DNA from: Piscirickettsiaceae bacterium
GTDB taxonomy: Bacteria; Pseudomonadota; Gammaproteobacteria; Methylococcales; Cycloclasticaceae
Direction: 5' to 3'
DNA: 41,648 nucleotides
NCBI GenBank assembly: GCA_002401365.1
Contig: NVSW01000001.1
Span: 26,800 to 68,447, forward strand
The stretch's first letter is position 1. Each line of letters opens with the position of its first letter. Positions 32,812 through 41,499 of this stretch are shown piece by piece. Position numbers and translations under genes: made by a program. The notes under the pieces were generated by a model. That model did not search any database, had not been told where the DNA came from, and saw nothing but the letters and a program-made list of their open reading frames with translations.

Positions 32812-33873
32812 ATGTCTTTTTTCAAACGAAATAACCCAAATGTTTTAGGCATAGATATTAGTGCCTCAGCAATAAAATTGATTGAACTAAGTAAGCAAGG
32901 GTCGCGTTATCGAGTTGAAAGTTACGCGGTGGCGGCGTTGCCGGAAAATGCAGTCATTGATAATAATTTTGCAGATATCGAGGCAATTGGCCAGTCATTA
33001 AGAACGGTTGTTGAGCGTTCTGGCACAAAATTAAAACAGGCTGCCGTAGCGGTAACCGGTTCAGCGGTTATTACTAAAGTTATTGCTATACCAAGGCCAG
33101 AGAATGATGATGAGTTAGCCGCGCAAGTTGAAATGCTAGCCGACCAATATATTCCTTATGCACTAGACGAAGTGAATTTAGATTTCAGTGTCATTGGTGA
33201 AAACGAAAGTAATCGTGATATGGTTGACGTACAGCTGGCAGCATCAAGGCGAGAAAATATCGACGATAGAGTGGCGGCTCTGGAAATAGCCGGATTAAAA
33301 GCAAAGATCATTGATGTTGAGGCATACGCATTAGAAAATGCCTATGGGCTACTGACCGATTCGTTACCTGATTACGGTCCTGATGCAACCATCGCAATTG
33401 CAGACACGGGATCAAGCGTAACAACTCTCAATATCCTCCATAAAAATAAAGTAGTTTATTCTCGCGAGCAGGGTTTTGGTGGCAAGCAGTTGACGGAAGA
33501 AATTCAGCGTCGTTATGGGCTTTCTTATGAAGAAGCCGGTATGGCTAAAAAGCACGGCGGCTTGCCAGATAATTATATAAGCGAAGTATTAGACCCATTT
33601 AAAGACGTGATGAGCCAACAAATAGGCCGTTCTTTACAGTTCTTTTTTTCATCCAGTTCGCAGCACAATGTGGATCAGATTATTTTGGCTGGGGGTACTT
33701 CGTCGCTTACGGGAATAGAATCTTTAGTTGAAGAAAAGTTAAGTACACCAACCACCGTTGCTAACCCATTTTCACAGATGACACTAGCGGCAAAAATTAA
33801 AGCGCAGGCATTGAGTAACGACGCACCTGCAATGATGATTGCAACAGGGCTTGCATTAAGGAGTTTCGATTAA
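32812..33873 (+). CDS. pilM: Type IV pilus assembly protein PilM
   Basis: Actin-like cytoplasmic protein that binds the N-terminus of PilN and links the pilus motor to the inner-membrane alignment complex. It has 353 residues from ATG 32812 (MSFFKRNNPNVLGIDIS), chosen because AAGGA at 32798-32802 is correctly spaced; a start at 32791 lacks a Shine-Dalgarno. Actin/FtsA-like nucleotide-binding stretches are GIDISASAIKLIEL, IAIADTGSSVTTLNIL and IILAGGTSSLTGIESLVEEKL. It is the first gene of pilMNOPQ. Confidence 0.95.
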   Translation: MSFFKRNNPNVLGIDISASAIKLIELSKQGSRYRVESYAVAALPENAVIDNNFADIEAIGQSLRTVVERSGTKLKQAAVAVTGSAVITKVIAIPRPENDDELAAQVEMLADQYIPYALDEVNLDFSVIGENESNRDMVDVQLAASRRENIDDRVAALEIAGLKAKIIDVEAYALENAYGLLTDSLPDYGPDATIAIADTGSSVTTLNILHKNKVVYSREQGFGGKQLTEEIQRRYGLSYEEAGMAKKHGGLPDNYISEVLDPFKDVMSQQIGRSLQFFFSSSSQHNVDQIILAGGTSSLTGIESLVEEKLSTPTTVANPFSQMTLAAKIKAQALSNDAPAMMIATGLALRSFD

Positions 33874-34427
33874 TGGCTAAGATTAATTTACTGCCATGGC
33901 GTGAAGACTTACGTCAACAGCGTCAAAATGATTTTTTGGTAATGTTAGGGATTGGGCTGGCTGCAGCCTCCGTCCTAATGATTATGGTACATGTAACGTA
34001 TAACGGCATGACGGAAAACCAAAATAATAGGAATCAATATTTACAAAGAGAAATAGTTGTTTTTGATAAAAAGATTAAAGAAATCAAAGCGCTAGGAAAA
34101 ACAAAACGTCAGCTAATCTCTCGAATGGAAGTGATTCAACGGTTGCAAAGTAGCCGCCCCGAAATTGTACATATGTTTGATCAGCTAGCTAAGACGGTAC
34201 CGGAAGGTGTTTATTTAACAAAATTTTCTCAACAAGGGAAATCATTAAACATAAGCGGTAATGCGCAATCCAATACGAGGGTTTCGGCGTATATGCGTAG
34301 TTTGGAGAAATCGCCGTGGCTTAAGGGCGCGGATTTAAATATTATTAAAGCAAAAGGGGTTGACGTAAACGGGTTTACCTTAAAGGTTTCTCAAGAAAAA
34401 TTAAAGGACTCCACGGAGGGCAAGTAA
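33873..34427 (+). CDS. pilN: Type IV pilus inner-membrane protein PilN
   Basis: Bitopic inner-membrane protein of the pilus alignment complex that binds PilM inside and PilO in the periplasm. The 184 residues open with the conserved INLLPWRE motif (4-11) that docks in PilM. A single membrane segment (about 22-44) follows, then a coiled coil and a ferredoxin-like periplasmic domain (VPEGVYLTKFSQQGKSLNISG). The start overlaps the pilM stop by one base (TAATG). Confidence 0.95.
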   Translation: MAKINLLPWREDLRQQRQNDFLVMLGIGLAAASVLMIMVHVTYNGMTENQNNRNQYLQREIVVFDKKIKEIKALGKTKRQLISRMEVIQRLQSSRPEIVHMFDQLAKTVPEGVYLTKFSQQGKSLNISGNAQSNTRVSAYMRSLEKSPWLKGADLNIIKAKGVDVNGFTLKVSQEKLKDSTEGK

Positions 34428-34428
34428 C

Positions 34429-35010
34429 ATGAAACTTGACGAAATTAATTGGGATTTTAATGAGGCAGGGAATTGGCCGAGAGCTGTTAAAGCTGCTGCT
34501 ATTGCACTGGCTTGTGTTATTTTAATAGCGGCTTGGGTTTATTATGACACGCTAGATCAAAGGGATGTTCTCGCCGAGGTTGAGACGAAAGAGCTGTCTT
34601 TAAAAAAGGCGTTTGAAGTGAAGCAGCAGAAGGCGGCAAACCTTGAACCATATAAAAAGCAATTGGTTGAAATGAAAGAGCAGTTTGGTGCAATGCTTCA
34701 GCAGTTGCCGAACAAAACCGAAGTGGCAGAGCTTTTAATTGACGTATCTCAAGCGGGCCTTGCGAGCGGCTTGGAATTTACACTTTTCCAACCTTTAGGT
34801 GAAAGTAAAAGAGACTTCTACGCGGAGAAGCCAATTAAAATCAAAGTGGTTGGAAATTACCACGAATTTGGTGAGTTTGTTAGCAATCTTGCTGCTCTGC
34901 CGCGTATTGTAACCTTGCATAATGTTGCGTTAACACCAAGCAAAAATGGCGGCATGTCCATGTCTGCTTTAGCGAAAACGTATCGCTATTTGGATGAGGG
35001 TGAAAAATGA
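34429..35010 (+). CDS. pilO: Type IV pilus inner-membrane protein PilO
   Basis: Partner of PilN in the inner-membrane alignment complex. The 193 residues have one membrane segment (about 21-41), a coiled coil (about 45-90, with LKKAFEVKQQKAANLEPYKKQL), and a ferredoxin-like domain (FTLFQPLGESKRDFYAEKPIKIKVVGNYHEFGEFVSNLAALPRIVTL), which is the most conserved part of the family. It starts one base after pilN and ends in a 4-base overlap with pilP. Confidence 0.95.
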   Translation: MKLDEINWDFNEAGNWPRAVKAAAIALACVILIAAWVYYDTLDQRDVLAEVETKELSLKKAFEVKQQKAANLEPYKKQLVEMKEQFGAMLQQLPNKTEVAELLIDVSQAGLASGLEFTLFQPLGESKRDFYAEKPIKIKVVGNYHEFGEFVSNLAALPRIVTLHNVALTPSKNGGMSMSALAKTYRYLDEGEK

Positions 35011-35546
35011 AGTTTAAATACATAAGACAACCTAGCTGGGTATTAATTGCCAGCATTATGATGGTTTGTGCAACGGGATGTGTTAATGAAGAGTTTGACG
35101 ATCTCGAGGCGTATGTCGCGAAAGTAAAAATGAAAAAAGCAGACCCAATTGAGCCGTTGCCAGTGATTAAGGCATACGAGTCGTTTACATATGCTGCAGA
35201 TGATTTAAGAAATCCATTCGAACCCGTTCAAGAGCCGCTAGTCATTGCAGAGGTGGAAGAAGGCACGGGCCCAGGTCCTGATTTAGCAAGGGCAAAAGAA
35301 GAGCTAGAGGGTTACCCGTTGGATACGCTTAGAATGGTGGGTACGTTAGAAAAAGGTGGCCAACTATGGGGTTTGGTAAGAGCGAACGATGGGGTTATTC
35401 ATCGTGTTCAGCCGGGCAATTATTTGGGGCAAAATTTTGGTAAAATTAATGAGATTTCAGAAGTCCAAATTAATGTAGATGAATTTATTACGACGTCAGG
35501 TGGTCGTTGGCGTGAGCGCCAAGCGTCCTTGGCGTTGGCAGAATAA
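35007..35546 (+). CDS. pilP: Type IV pilus lipoprotein PilP
   Basis: Inner-membrane lipoprotein connecting the PilNO complex to the PilQ secretin. It has 179 residues with a lipobox ATGC (lipidated C25). An extended linker with RNPFEP is followed by the beta-sandwich domain PLDTLRMVGTLEKGGQLWGLVRANDGVIHRV and QPGNYLGQNFGKI, typical of PilP. The start overlaps the pilO stop by 4 bases. Confidence 0.95.
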   Translation: MKFKYIRQPSWVLIASIMMVCATGCVNEEFDDLEAYVAKVKMKKADPIEPLPVIKAYESFTYAADDLRNPFEPVQEPLVIAEVEEGTGPGPDLARAKEELEGYPLDTLRMVGTLEKGGQLWGLVRANDGVIHRVQPGNYLGQNFGKINEISEVQINVDEFITTSGGRWRERQASLALAE

Positions 35547-35588
35547 GAGATGGGGAACATAATGAATAATGCAAAAAAGGAAAAACTG

Positions 35589-37706
35589 ATGGATAAGTCA
35601 AATAGGTTTTGCTGGGTTAAAACAAAGCATAACAAAACATTCCTACTTCCATGGATTTTGGCGCTTGTATGTACAGTGTTTGCTCAAGCGGCACTGGCTC
35701 AGGCGGCAAATTTAAAGGAAATTCGGTTTGCTGGATTAGAGGGAAATAAGGTACAGATCGAACTGGCTTTAGATGGCGAGCCGGGACTTCTAAAGAGTTT
35801 TAGTACGGAAAACCCTGCGCGGATAGCCATTGATTTGCCTGGCATTGCTAATAAAGCAGGGAAAAAATCGATCCCTATTAATATTGGTAAAGCAATTAGC
35901 ATTAGAGCGTTACAGGCTGGCGATAGAACTCGAGTTGTATTAAACCTGAGTGAGTCGGTTCCCTATGCAACGAAAATAGAAGGTAATAGTGTTTTTATAA
36001 CGTTAAACAGAACGAAAGCGTTATCAAAAGCGATTTCCTCAGCGAGTACAGCGACGGGGGTAGCAAGCAGTGGTTCACTGGCGGTGAAAAACGTAGATTT
36101 CAGGCGCGGCGAGCAAGGTGAGGGCCGTGTATTAATTAGCTTGAACGCTGCAAATGCGATCGTTGATGTTAAAGAGCAAGGTGGAAAAATAATTGTAGAC
36201 ATTAAAAATGCACAATTACCGGCTAAATTTGCCAATAAATTAGATGTACTGGATTTCGCTACGCCGGTTAAAACGATTGATGTGAAACGTCAAGGAGATA
36301 ATACTCGCTTAACTGTTACGCCAGTTGGCTTGTACGAGTTTTTGTCTTACCAAATGGATGGTTTGTTAACGCTTGAATTTAAGCCACTAACGAGACAAGA
36401 GAAAGCAACCTTGATTGCGGATAAAAATCGCTATACGGGCGAAAAGCTATCGCTTAATTTCCAAAGCATTGAAGTTCGCTCGGTTCTACAGTTATTAGCA
36501 GACTTTACAGATATGAACCTTGTTGCGAGTGACTCAGTGGGTGGTAGTGTAACCCTGCGTTTAAATAACGTACCCTGGGATCAGGCACTGGAGATCATAC
36601 TAAAAAGCAAAGGCTTAGCAAAACGTGTTACTGGCAATGTGTTAATGGTAGGTCCGATTGCTGAGATTGCAGCCCAAGAGAAGCTTGAGCTAGAGTCTAA
36701 AAAACAAGTTAAAGAGTTGTCGCCATTAGTGTCAGAATTTATTGAAATCAGTTATGCAAAAGCTGCGGATATTGCAACGTTGTTGCAGTCGGCAGATAAC
36801 ACTTTGCTTTCAACAAGAGGCGGCGTTACTATTGATGACAGAACGAACACTTTACTAGTCCAAGAAACGGTAGAGAAGCTTGCTGAAATTAGAAAAATCA
36901 TCCAAAGGCTAGATAGGCCTGTGCGCCAGGTAATGATCGAGTCACGCATTGTGATTGCTAATGATGATTTCACTCGAGACTTAGGCGTTAGGTTCGGTTT
37001 GTCTTCGATCGATAGACACGGCGATCATATAACATTAGGTGCTGGCGGTTTGCCAGGTAACGTTTCTCCAGGCGGTTCTGGCCCAATATTTACCACAGTC
37101 GGTGGCACAACAGAAAACCTTTTGGTTGACTTACCAGCAGCGAGTCCCGCAGGAGCGATTCAGTTCTTAGTTGGCAAGATCGGTAGTTCATTGTTACAAC
37201 TAGAGCTATCTGCCTTGCAAACGGAGGCTAAAGGTGAGGTTATCTCAAGCCCAAGAGTTATTACTGCGGATCAATCTGAAGCAATCATTAACCAAGGTGT
37301 GGAAATTCCATTCCAAGAGGCATCCTCATCCGGCGCAACAACTACGAGCTTTAAAGAAGCTGAGCTACGCTTAACCGTTACGCCACAGATCACACCAGAT
37401 GATCGAATTAATATGAAATTGGATATTAGTAAAGATGCACCTGATTTCTCTAACGTGCAGGCTGGAGGTGTGCCGATTAATACTCAAGGCGTACAGACAA
37501 CGGTACTAGTTAATAATGGAGATACGGTTATTCTGGGTGGTATTTATGAGAGATCAAAGGATAGTAGCATTAGAAAAGTACCGTTTTTTGGTGACTTACC
37601 AGGCGTTGGTGTTTTGTTTAGGAAAACCTTCAAGCAAGATAACAGCAGGGAGTTGCTATTTTTTATTACACCTAAAATTTTGAAAGACGGTAATGTCGTT
37701 AACTAG
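35589..37706 (+). CDS. pilQ: Type IV pilus secretin PilQ
   Basis: Outer-membrane secretin forming the gated pore for the pilus. It has about 705 residues with a signal peptide ending near AQAALAQA, two AMIN peptidoglycan-binding domains (about 40-120 and 150-245), and the STN/N0 domain starting near KLSLNFQSIEVRSVLQLLADF. Next come the N1 domain with DDRTNTLLVQET and the secretin barrel (LQLELSALQTEAKGEVISSPRV and VNNGDTVILGGIYE). Three in-frame ATGs compete (35550, 35562, 35589). I prefer 35589 because AAGGA at 35577-35581 is spaced 7 bases before it, but 35562 also has GGGGA. A terminator follows the stop. Confidence 0.94.
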   Translation: MDKSNRFCWVKTKHNKTFLLPWILALVCTVFAQAALAQAANLKEIRFAGLEGNKVQIELALDGEPGLLKSFSTENPARIAIDLPGIANKAGKKSIPINIGKAISIRALQAGDRTRVVLNLSESVPYATKIEGNSVFITLNRTKALSKAISSASTATGVASSGSLAVKNVDFRRGEQGEGRVLISLNAANAIVDVKEQGGKIIVDIKNAQLPAKFANKLDVLDFATPVKTIDVKRQGDNTRLTVTPVGLYEFLSYQMDGLLTLEFKPLTRQEKATLIADKNRYTGEKLSLNFQSIEVRSVLQLLADFTDMNLVASDSVGGSVTLRLNNVPWDQALEIILKSKGLAKRVTGNVLMVGPIAEIAAQEKLELESKKQVKELSPLVSEFIEISYAKAADIATLLQSADNTLLSTRGGVTIDDRTNTLLVQETVEKLAEIRKIIQRLDRPVRQVMIESRIVIANDDFTRDLGVRFGLSSIDRHGDHITLGAGGLPGNVSPGGSGPIFTTVGGTTENLLVDLPAASPAGAIQFLVGKIGSSLLQLELSALQTEAKGEVISSPRVITADQSEAIINQGVEIPFQEASSSGATTTSFKEAELRLTVTPQITPDDRINMKLDISKDAPDFSNVQAGGVPINTQGVQTTVLVNNGDTVILGGIYERSKDSSIRKVPFFGDLPGVGVLFRKTFKQDNSRELLFFITPKILKDGNVVN

Positions 37707-37726
37707 CTAGAGTCGTTTTATTCAAA

Positions 37727-37759
37727 ATAAAAGGCGAGGATTTATCCTCGCCTTTTTTA
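37727..37759 (+). terminator. Rho-independent terminator of pilMNOPQ
   Basis: AAAAGGCGAGGA at 37729-37740 pairs perfectly with TCCTCGCCTTTT at 37745-37756 around TTTA, with further T after it. It separates the pil operon from aroK, so aroKB-damX needs its own promoter in the 64 bases before 37824. Confidence 0.93.
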
Positions 37760-37823
37760 TTAAAAAGAAATAAACGAAGTGCAATATCAGCATGGTATAG
37801 TTTTATTAAAAATATGTGCTTAA

Positions 37824-38345
37824 ATGGAACTGAAAACGAATATTTATCTAATTGGCCCAATGGCGGCAGGGAAGTCCACTATCGGCAAGGTATTGGCACG
37901 AAAGTTAGGCGTGTCGTTTTTTGATATAGATCAAGAAATTATTGAGTGTACAGGAGTAGAAATAGCACTAATTTTTGAATTAGAAGGAGAAAGTGGTTTT
38001 CGAAAAAGAGAAACCGATAAAATCAAAAGGTTGTCTCAGCTAGATAATGCCGTTATAGCAACGGGTGGCGGGGCGGTATTGAGTAAAGAGAATCAAGTGA
38101 TATTAAAAAATTCGGGTAAAATCATTTACTTACAATGTTCAGTAAATCAACAGTTAAGCCGGACCCGTTTTGATACCAAACGTCCATTATTGCAAACAGA
38201 AAACCCGAGAGAGAGATTAGAACAAATGATGATTGAGCGTGCGCCAATATACGAGAGTTTGGCGGATATAACAGTAAGTACCGAAAGGATAAATAGCAAA
38301 CGGGTTATAAACACAATCGTTGAGCAATTAAAACGACAGCCATGA
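37824..38345 (+). CDS. aroK: Shikimate kinase
   Basis: Cytoplasmic P-loop kinase phosphorylating shikimate at O3 in aromatic amino acid synthesis. The 173 residues have Walker A GPMAAGKST at 11-19, the shikimate-binding D34-type region FFDIDQEI, GFRKRET and the ATGGGAVL loop, with the lid arginine in DTKRPLL. Its stop overlaps the aroB start by 4 bases (ATGA). The pilQ-aroK-aroB-damX order is conserved in gammaproteobacteria. Confidence 0.96.
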   Translation: MELKTNIYLIGPMAAGKSTIGKVLARKLGVSFFDIDQEIIECTGVEIALIFELEGESGFRKRETDKIKRLSQLDNAVIATGGGAVLSKENQVILKNSGKIIYLQCSVNQQLSRTRFDTKRPLLQTENPRERLEQMMIERAPIYESLADITVSTERINSKRVINTIVEQLKRQP

Positions 38346-39424
38346 CGCAACTAATTGTAGATTTAGGGGATAGAAGCTACCCAATTTTTATTACCAAGGG
38401 CCTGCTTGGTGATCAAGGAATGTTTGATGAATATCTATCTGGCAAGCACGTACTTATCGTGACGAATGAAACAATTGCGCCGTTATATCTTAAGCCCCTT
38501 AAGGAGATGTTTGCGGCAGACATCAAGGTGTCGACGTGCATATTGCCAGACGGGGAGCAGTATAAAACATTAGAGTATTTGAATAAAATATTTGACTCAT
38601 TATTGGAGAACCGTTGTAACCGCCAAGTCACTTTGATGGCCTTGGGTGGTGGCGTAATTGGCGATATGACGGGCTTTGCTGCGGCAAGTTACCAACGTGG
38701 CGTTAGTTTTATTCAGGTTCCAACAACATTGTTGTCGCAGGTTGATTCATCGGTTGGCGGCAAAACAGGGGTTAACCACTCACTAGGTAAAAATATGATA
38801 GGTGCTTTTTATCAGCCAACGTGTGTCCTGGTTGATATATCTACACTATCAACACTACCCGATAAAGAACTAAGTGCAGGATTAGCTGAAGTTATTAAAT
38901 ACGGGGCTATCTGTGATGCTGAATTCTTTCGCTGGTTAGAAAAAAACATGGATGCACTAAGGCGGCGTGATCCCGAAGCACTTAGCTATGCAATTCAAAA
39001 ATCTTGCGAAAAGAAAGCAGAGGTCGTTGCAAAAGATGAGCGAGAATCAGGGATAAGGGCAACCTTGAACTTTGGCCATACATTTGGGCACGCTATAGAG
39101 GCGCATATGGGCTATGGAAACTGGCTACATGGTGAGGCAGTGTCAGTTGGTATGTGTATAGCCGCTGATTTGTCATGTGGTTTGGGCTGGTTGCCTGAAG
39201 GCGACAGCATGCGCCTTAAACTGCTTTGTGAGAAGGCAGGATTGCCGGTCCATAGCCCAAATAATATGGCGTTCGACGATTACTTAAATTATATGCGGTC
39301 AGATAAAAAAAACATCACAGATAAAATTCGATTTGTGTTGTTAAAAAGTATTGGAGAAGCCGTTTTATTTGAAGGCGTGGATGAAAGGTTGTTGAAGATG
39401 GCGATATTAAACAGGGCATGTTAA
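38342..39424 (+). CDS. aroB: 3-dehydroquinate synthase
   Basis: NAD- and zinc-dependent cyclase converting DAHP to 3-dehydroquinate, the second shikimate-pathway step. The 360 residues match E. coli (362). Signatures are ILPDGEQYKTLE, ALGGGVIGDMTGFAAASYQRG, PTTLLSQVDSSVGGKTGVNH, AEVIKYGAI and the zinc-ligand stretches NFGHTFGHAIE and WLHGEAVSVGM. It is coupled to aroK and followed by damX after 4 bases. Confidence 0.97.
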   Translation: MTQLIVDLGDRSYPIFITKGLLGDQGMFDEYLSGKHVLIVTNETIAPLYLKPLKEMFAADIKVSTCILPDGEQYKTLEYLNKIFDSLLENRCNRQVTLMALGGGVIGDMTGFAAASYQRGVSFIQVPTTLLSQVDSSVGGKTGVNHSLGKNMIGAFYQPTCVLVDISTLSTLPDKELSAGLAEVIKYGAICDAEFFRWLEKNMDALRRRDPEALSYAIQKSCEKKAEVVAKDERESGIRATLNFGHTFGHAIEAHMGYGNWLHGEAVSVGMCIAADLSCGLGWLPEGDSMRLKLLCEKAGLPVHSPNNMAFDDYLNYMRSDKKNITDKIRFVLLKSIGEAVLFEGVDERLLKMAILNRAC

Positions 39425-39428
39425 TGAC

Positions 39429-40796
39429 ATGACGTTTAACAAAAACAGCCAATCTCAGGGTGTATTTTTTACCCCAGAGCGCCAACAACGGTTAGATTTG
39501 ATTACCCATTTAATCCCTAATAGTCGCCAGCCTATTTTGCTCCGGGGCCCTGCAGAGTCGGGCAAGTCTTTTTTCCTACGGGAGTTTAAAAAACAAGCAC
39601 CTAACAATTGGCTAATCTGTATGCTCGAAGCCGATGAGATGACTCTTTCCCCTACGGATGCGTTTGAATCTAGCTTTGATCAACTAGAGAATAGTGATAA
39701 GCCAATTAGATCTCGCTTGACAGCGTGGTCTCGAATTGAAAAAATAGTTGTGGTATTAGTAGAAGACATGCATCTTCTAGACGCTACGGGTATTGATGAG
39801 TTGTTCCGTTTGAGTGAAGAGCATGGCTGCTTACGGCTACTGATGACATCATCAGAGAATTTAGGGGAAGAGGTTGAGGGGCATTGTCAGTTAATTGATC
39901 TAGAACCGTTTAGTCAAAAACAAACCGCTGACTATGCAAAAGCGAGAATAAACGCCAAAGGTATCGATTTTGTTAATTTAGCCGGCATAGATGATGTTGT
40001 GCTTTTTATTGAAACGGGTGGTCTGCCGGGGCGTATTAATGACGTTTTGCAGCAAATGCAAGAGAGCCCCTTAAAAGCTAAAGCAGTTAAAAAAGGGTCA
40101 AATACCTTGTTTATATTATCTGCGGTGGTCATTTCTTTGTTGATAGCAGTATTGTTAACGCAAGGGTTCTGGTTTGATGAGGTTGTGGAGCCAGAGTCAA
40201 CGCTAGCTTTGCCTAAAGAAGTGAAAAAGATACCTTCTTTGGCTTTAAACAGAGACGTTTTAATTAAAAAACCAGCACCAGTGCAAATACCAATCGAAAA
40301 ATTTGATAAATCTCCCTTGCAAGAAAAAGAGGTTAAGGCGGATATTAGGGTGGAGCCAGACCAAGTTTCCGAGGAAGAAATGGCTCTAAAAGAACCCTTA
40401 ATTGAGATTATAAAAGCGAAAAAAAACAAGGTGCTAGAAAAAGTGCCAACTGTAAAGAAGGTGATTCAAACAAAGGTTGTTAGAAATGAACCGTTGGGGT
40501 TAAATCATAACTGGTTAAATGCACAGTCAACGTCAAAATTCACCTTACAGTTATTGGGTGTGTCTCAGGAATCGTCAGCCAAAAAATATTTGGCATCTAA
40601 AAAAGGCGTGCAAGGCTTACATTACTTTAGAAATAAAAAAAATGACGGCGCTTGGTTCACTGTTATTTATGGTGTCTACACGGATAAGGCGTCGGCGGAA
40701 GCGGCTGCAAAAATCCTCCCCAAAGAGCTAAAAGGCGTTAGCCCATGGTTGAGATCAATACAAGATGTGCAGTCAGATATGTATAACATTAAGTAG
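39429..40796 (+). CDS. damX: DamX-like AAA ATPase / SPOR-domain cell-division protein
   Basis: Bitopic inner-membrane protein of the DamX type, which localises to the septum through its SPOR domain. The 455 residues have a cytoplasmic AAA/ExeA-like ATPase region with Walker A GPAESGKS (40-47) and a Walker B-like VVVLVEDMHLLD (about 110-121). One membrane segment (about 225-245) follows, then a Pro/Lys/Glu-rich linker, and a SPOR domain at about 372-450 (FTLQLLGVSQESSAKKYL and FTVIYGVYTDKASAEAAA). Position after aroKB is the usual one for damX. The dam gene that follows in E. coli is absent; gltB follows instead, as in Pseudomonas. Confidence 0.9.
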   Translation: MTFNKNSQSQGVFFTPERQQRLDLITHLIPNSRQPILLRGPAESGKSFFLREFKKQAPNNWLICMLEADEMTLSPTDAFESSFDQLENSDKPIRSRLTAWSRIEKIVVVLVEDMHLLDATGIDELFRLSEEHGCLRLLMTSSENLGEEVEGHCQLIDLEPFSQKQTADYAKARINAKGIDFVNLAGIDDVVLFIETGGLPGRINDVLQQMQESPLKAKAVKKGSNTLFILSAVVISLLIAVLLTQGFWFDEVVEPESTLALPKEVKKIPSLALNRDVLIKKPAPVQIPIEKFDKSPLQEKEVKADIRVEPDQVSEEEMALKEPLIEIIKAKKNKVLEKVPTVKKVIQTKVVRNEPLGLNHNWLNAQSTSKFTLQLLGVSQESSAKKYLASKKGVQGLHYFRNKKNDGAWFTVIYGVYTDKASAEAAAKILPKELKGVSPWLRSIQDVQSDMYNIK

Positions 40797-40886
40797 TTTG
40801 GCGTAATAATAAGGCCGTTTTAATGGTCAGCACCTGTTGACCGCTTGGCTATTCAAATAGCACACACACAGCTTAGATGTGCTAAA

Positions 40887-40916
40887 TTGAAAATCAGCGT
40901 GCTTTTCGGCTATAAT
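40887..40916 (+). promoter_or_regulatory. Sigma-70 promoter of gltB
   Basis: TTGAAA at 40887-40892 and a consensus TATAAT at 40911-40916 are separated by 18 bases. Transcription should begin near 40923, leaving a leader of about 50 bases that begins close to the palindrome GGCCGGCC (40921-40928). The rest of the damX-gltB gap shows no clear terminator. Confidence 0.75.
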
Positions 40917-40974
40917 AACCGGCCGGCCAGAGCACGGTCGGACTTCTTTTAGCAAATAATAAAAGGTTATCTGA

Positions 40975-41499
40975 GTGGAAAAAACCTCCATCCAACAAGC
41001 AGGGTTATATGATCCTGCGTTTGAAAAAGACAGCTGTGGCTTCGGGTTAATCGCGCATATTGATGATAAGCCTAGCCATTGGCTGGTTAAAACGTCCGTA
41101 GACTCATTAGCTCGTCTAACGCATCGTGGTGCAATAGCTGCAGATGGGAAAACGGGTGATGGTTGTGGCTTGTTATTAAAAACACCGGTAACTTTTTTTC
41201 GTGCAAAAGCTGCGGAATTAGGTGTTGAGCTGGGTGATTTATTTGCTGTGGGCATGGTGTTTCTTAACAGTGATAAGCAACCGGCACAGCAAGCGAAATT
41301 AGTCTTACAAGAAGAGGTAGAAAAAGAAGGTTTGACTGTTGTGGCATGGCGGGTTGTGCCTACAGATACGAGCGCTTGTGGACGCCAAGCATTGGCTACA
41401 TTGCCGGCTATTGAGCAAATATTTGTCAATGCCGCAGAAGGGATGGATAGAGCCACCCTGGATCGCCATTTGTATATCGCAAGAAGGCGTGCTGAAAAG
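40975..41499 (+). CDS. gltB: Glutamate synthase large subunit, N-terminal part only
   Basis: Start of the large subunit of NADPH-glutamate synthase, which makes glutamate from glutamine and 2-oxoglutarate. GTG 40975 is preceded by AAAGG at 40962-40966, 8 bases away. The class II glutaminase domain begins correctly: YDPAFEKDSCGFGLIAHI contains the catalytic Cys exposed after propeptide removal, followed by LARLTHRGAIAADGKTGDGCGLL and IEQIFVNAAEGM. Homology holds through LYIARRRAEK (about residue 175) and then stops; the frame runs on into unrelated residues and a TGA at 41542-41544. The full protein is about 1500 residues. The join is discussed in the findings. Confidence 0.9.

Noticed and set aside
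39932..40429. A 165-residue reverse-strand frame inside damX
   Set aside because: It is antisense to the membrane segment and the Lys/Glu-rich linker of damX and reads as low-complexity; no family signature.
40827..41456. A 209-residue reverse-strand frame opposite gltB
   Set aside because: It is antisense to the well-matched gltB N-terminus and its promoter; no recognisable domain.
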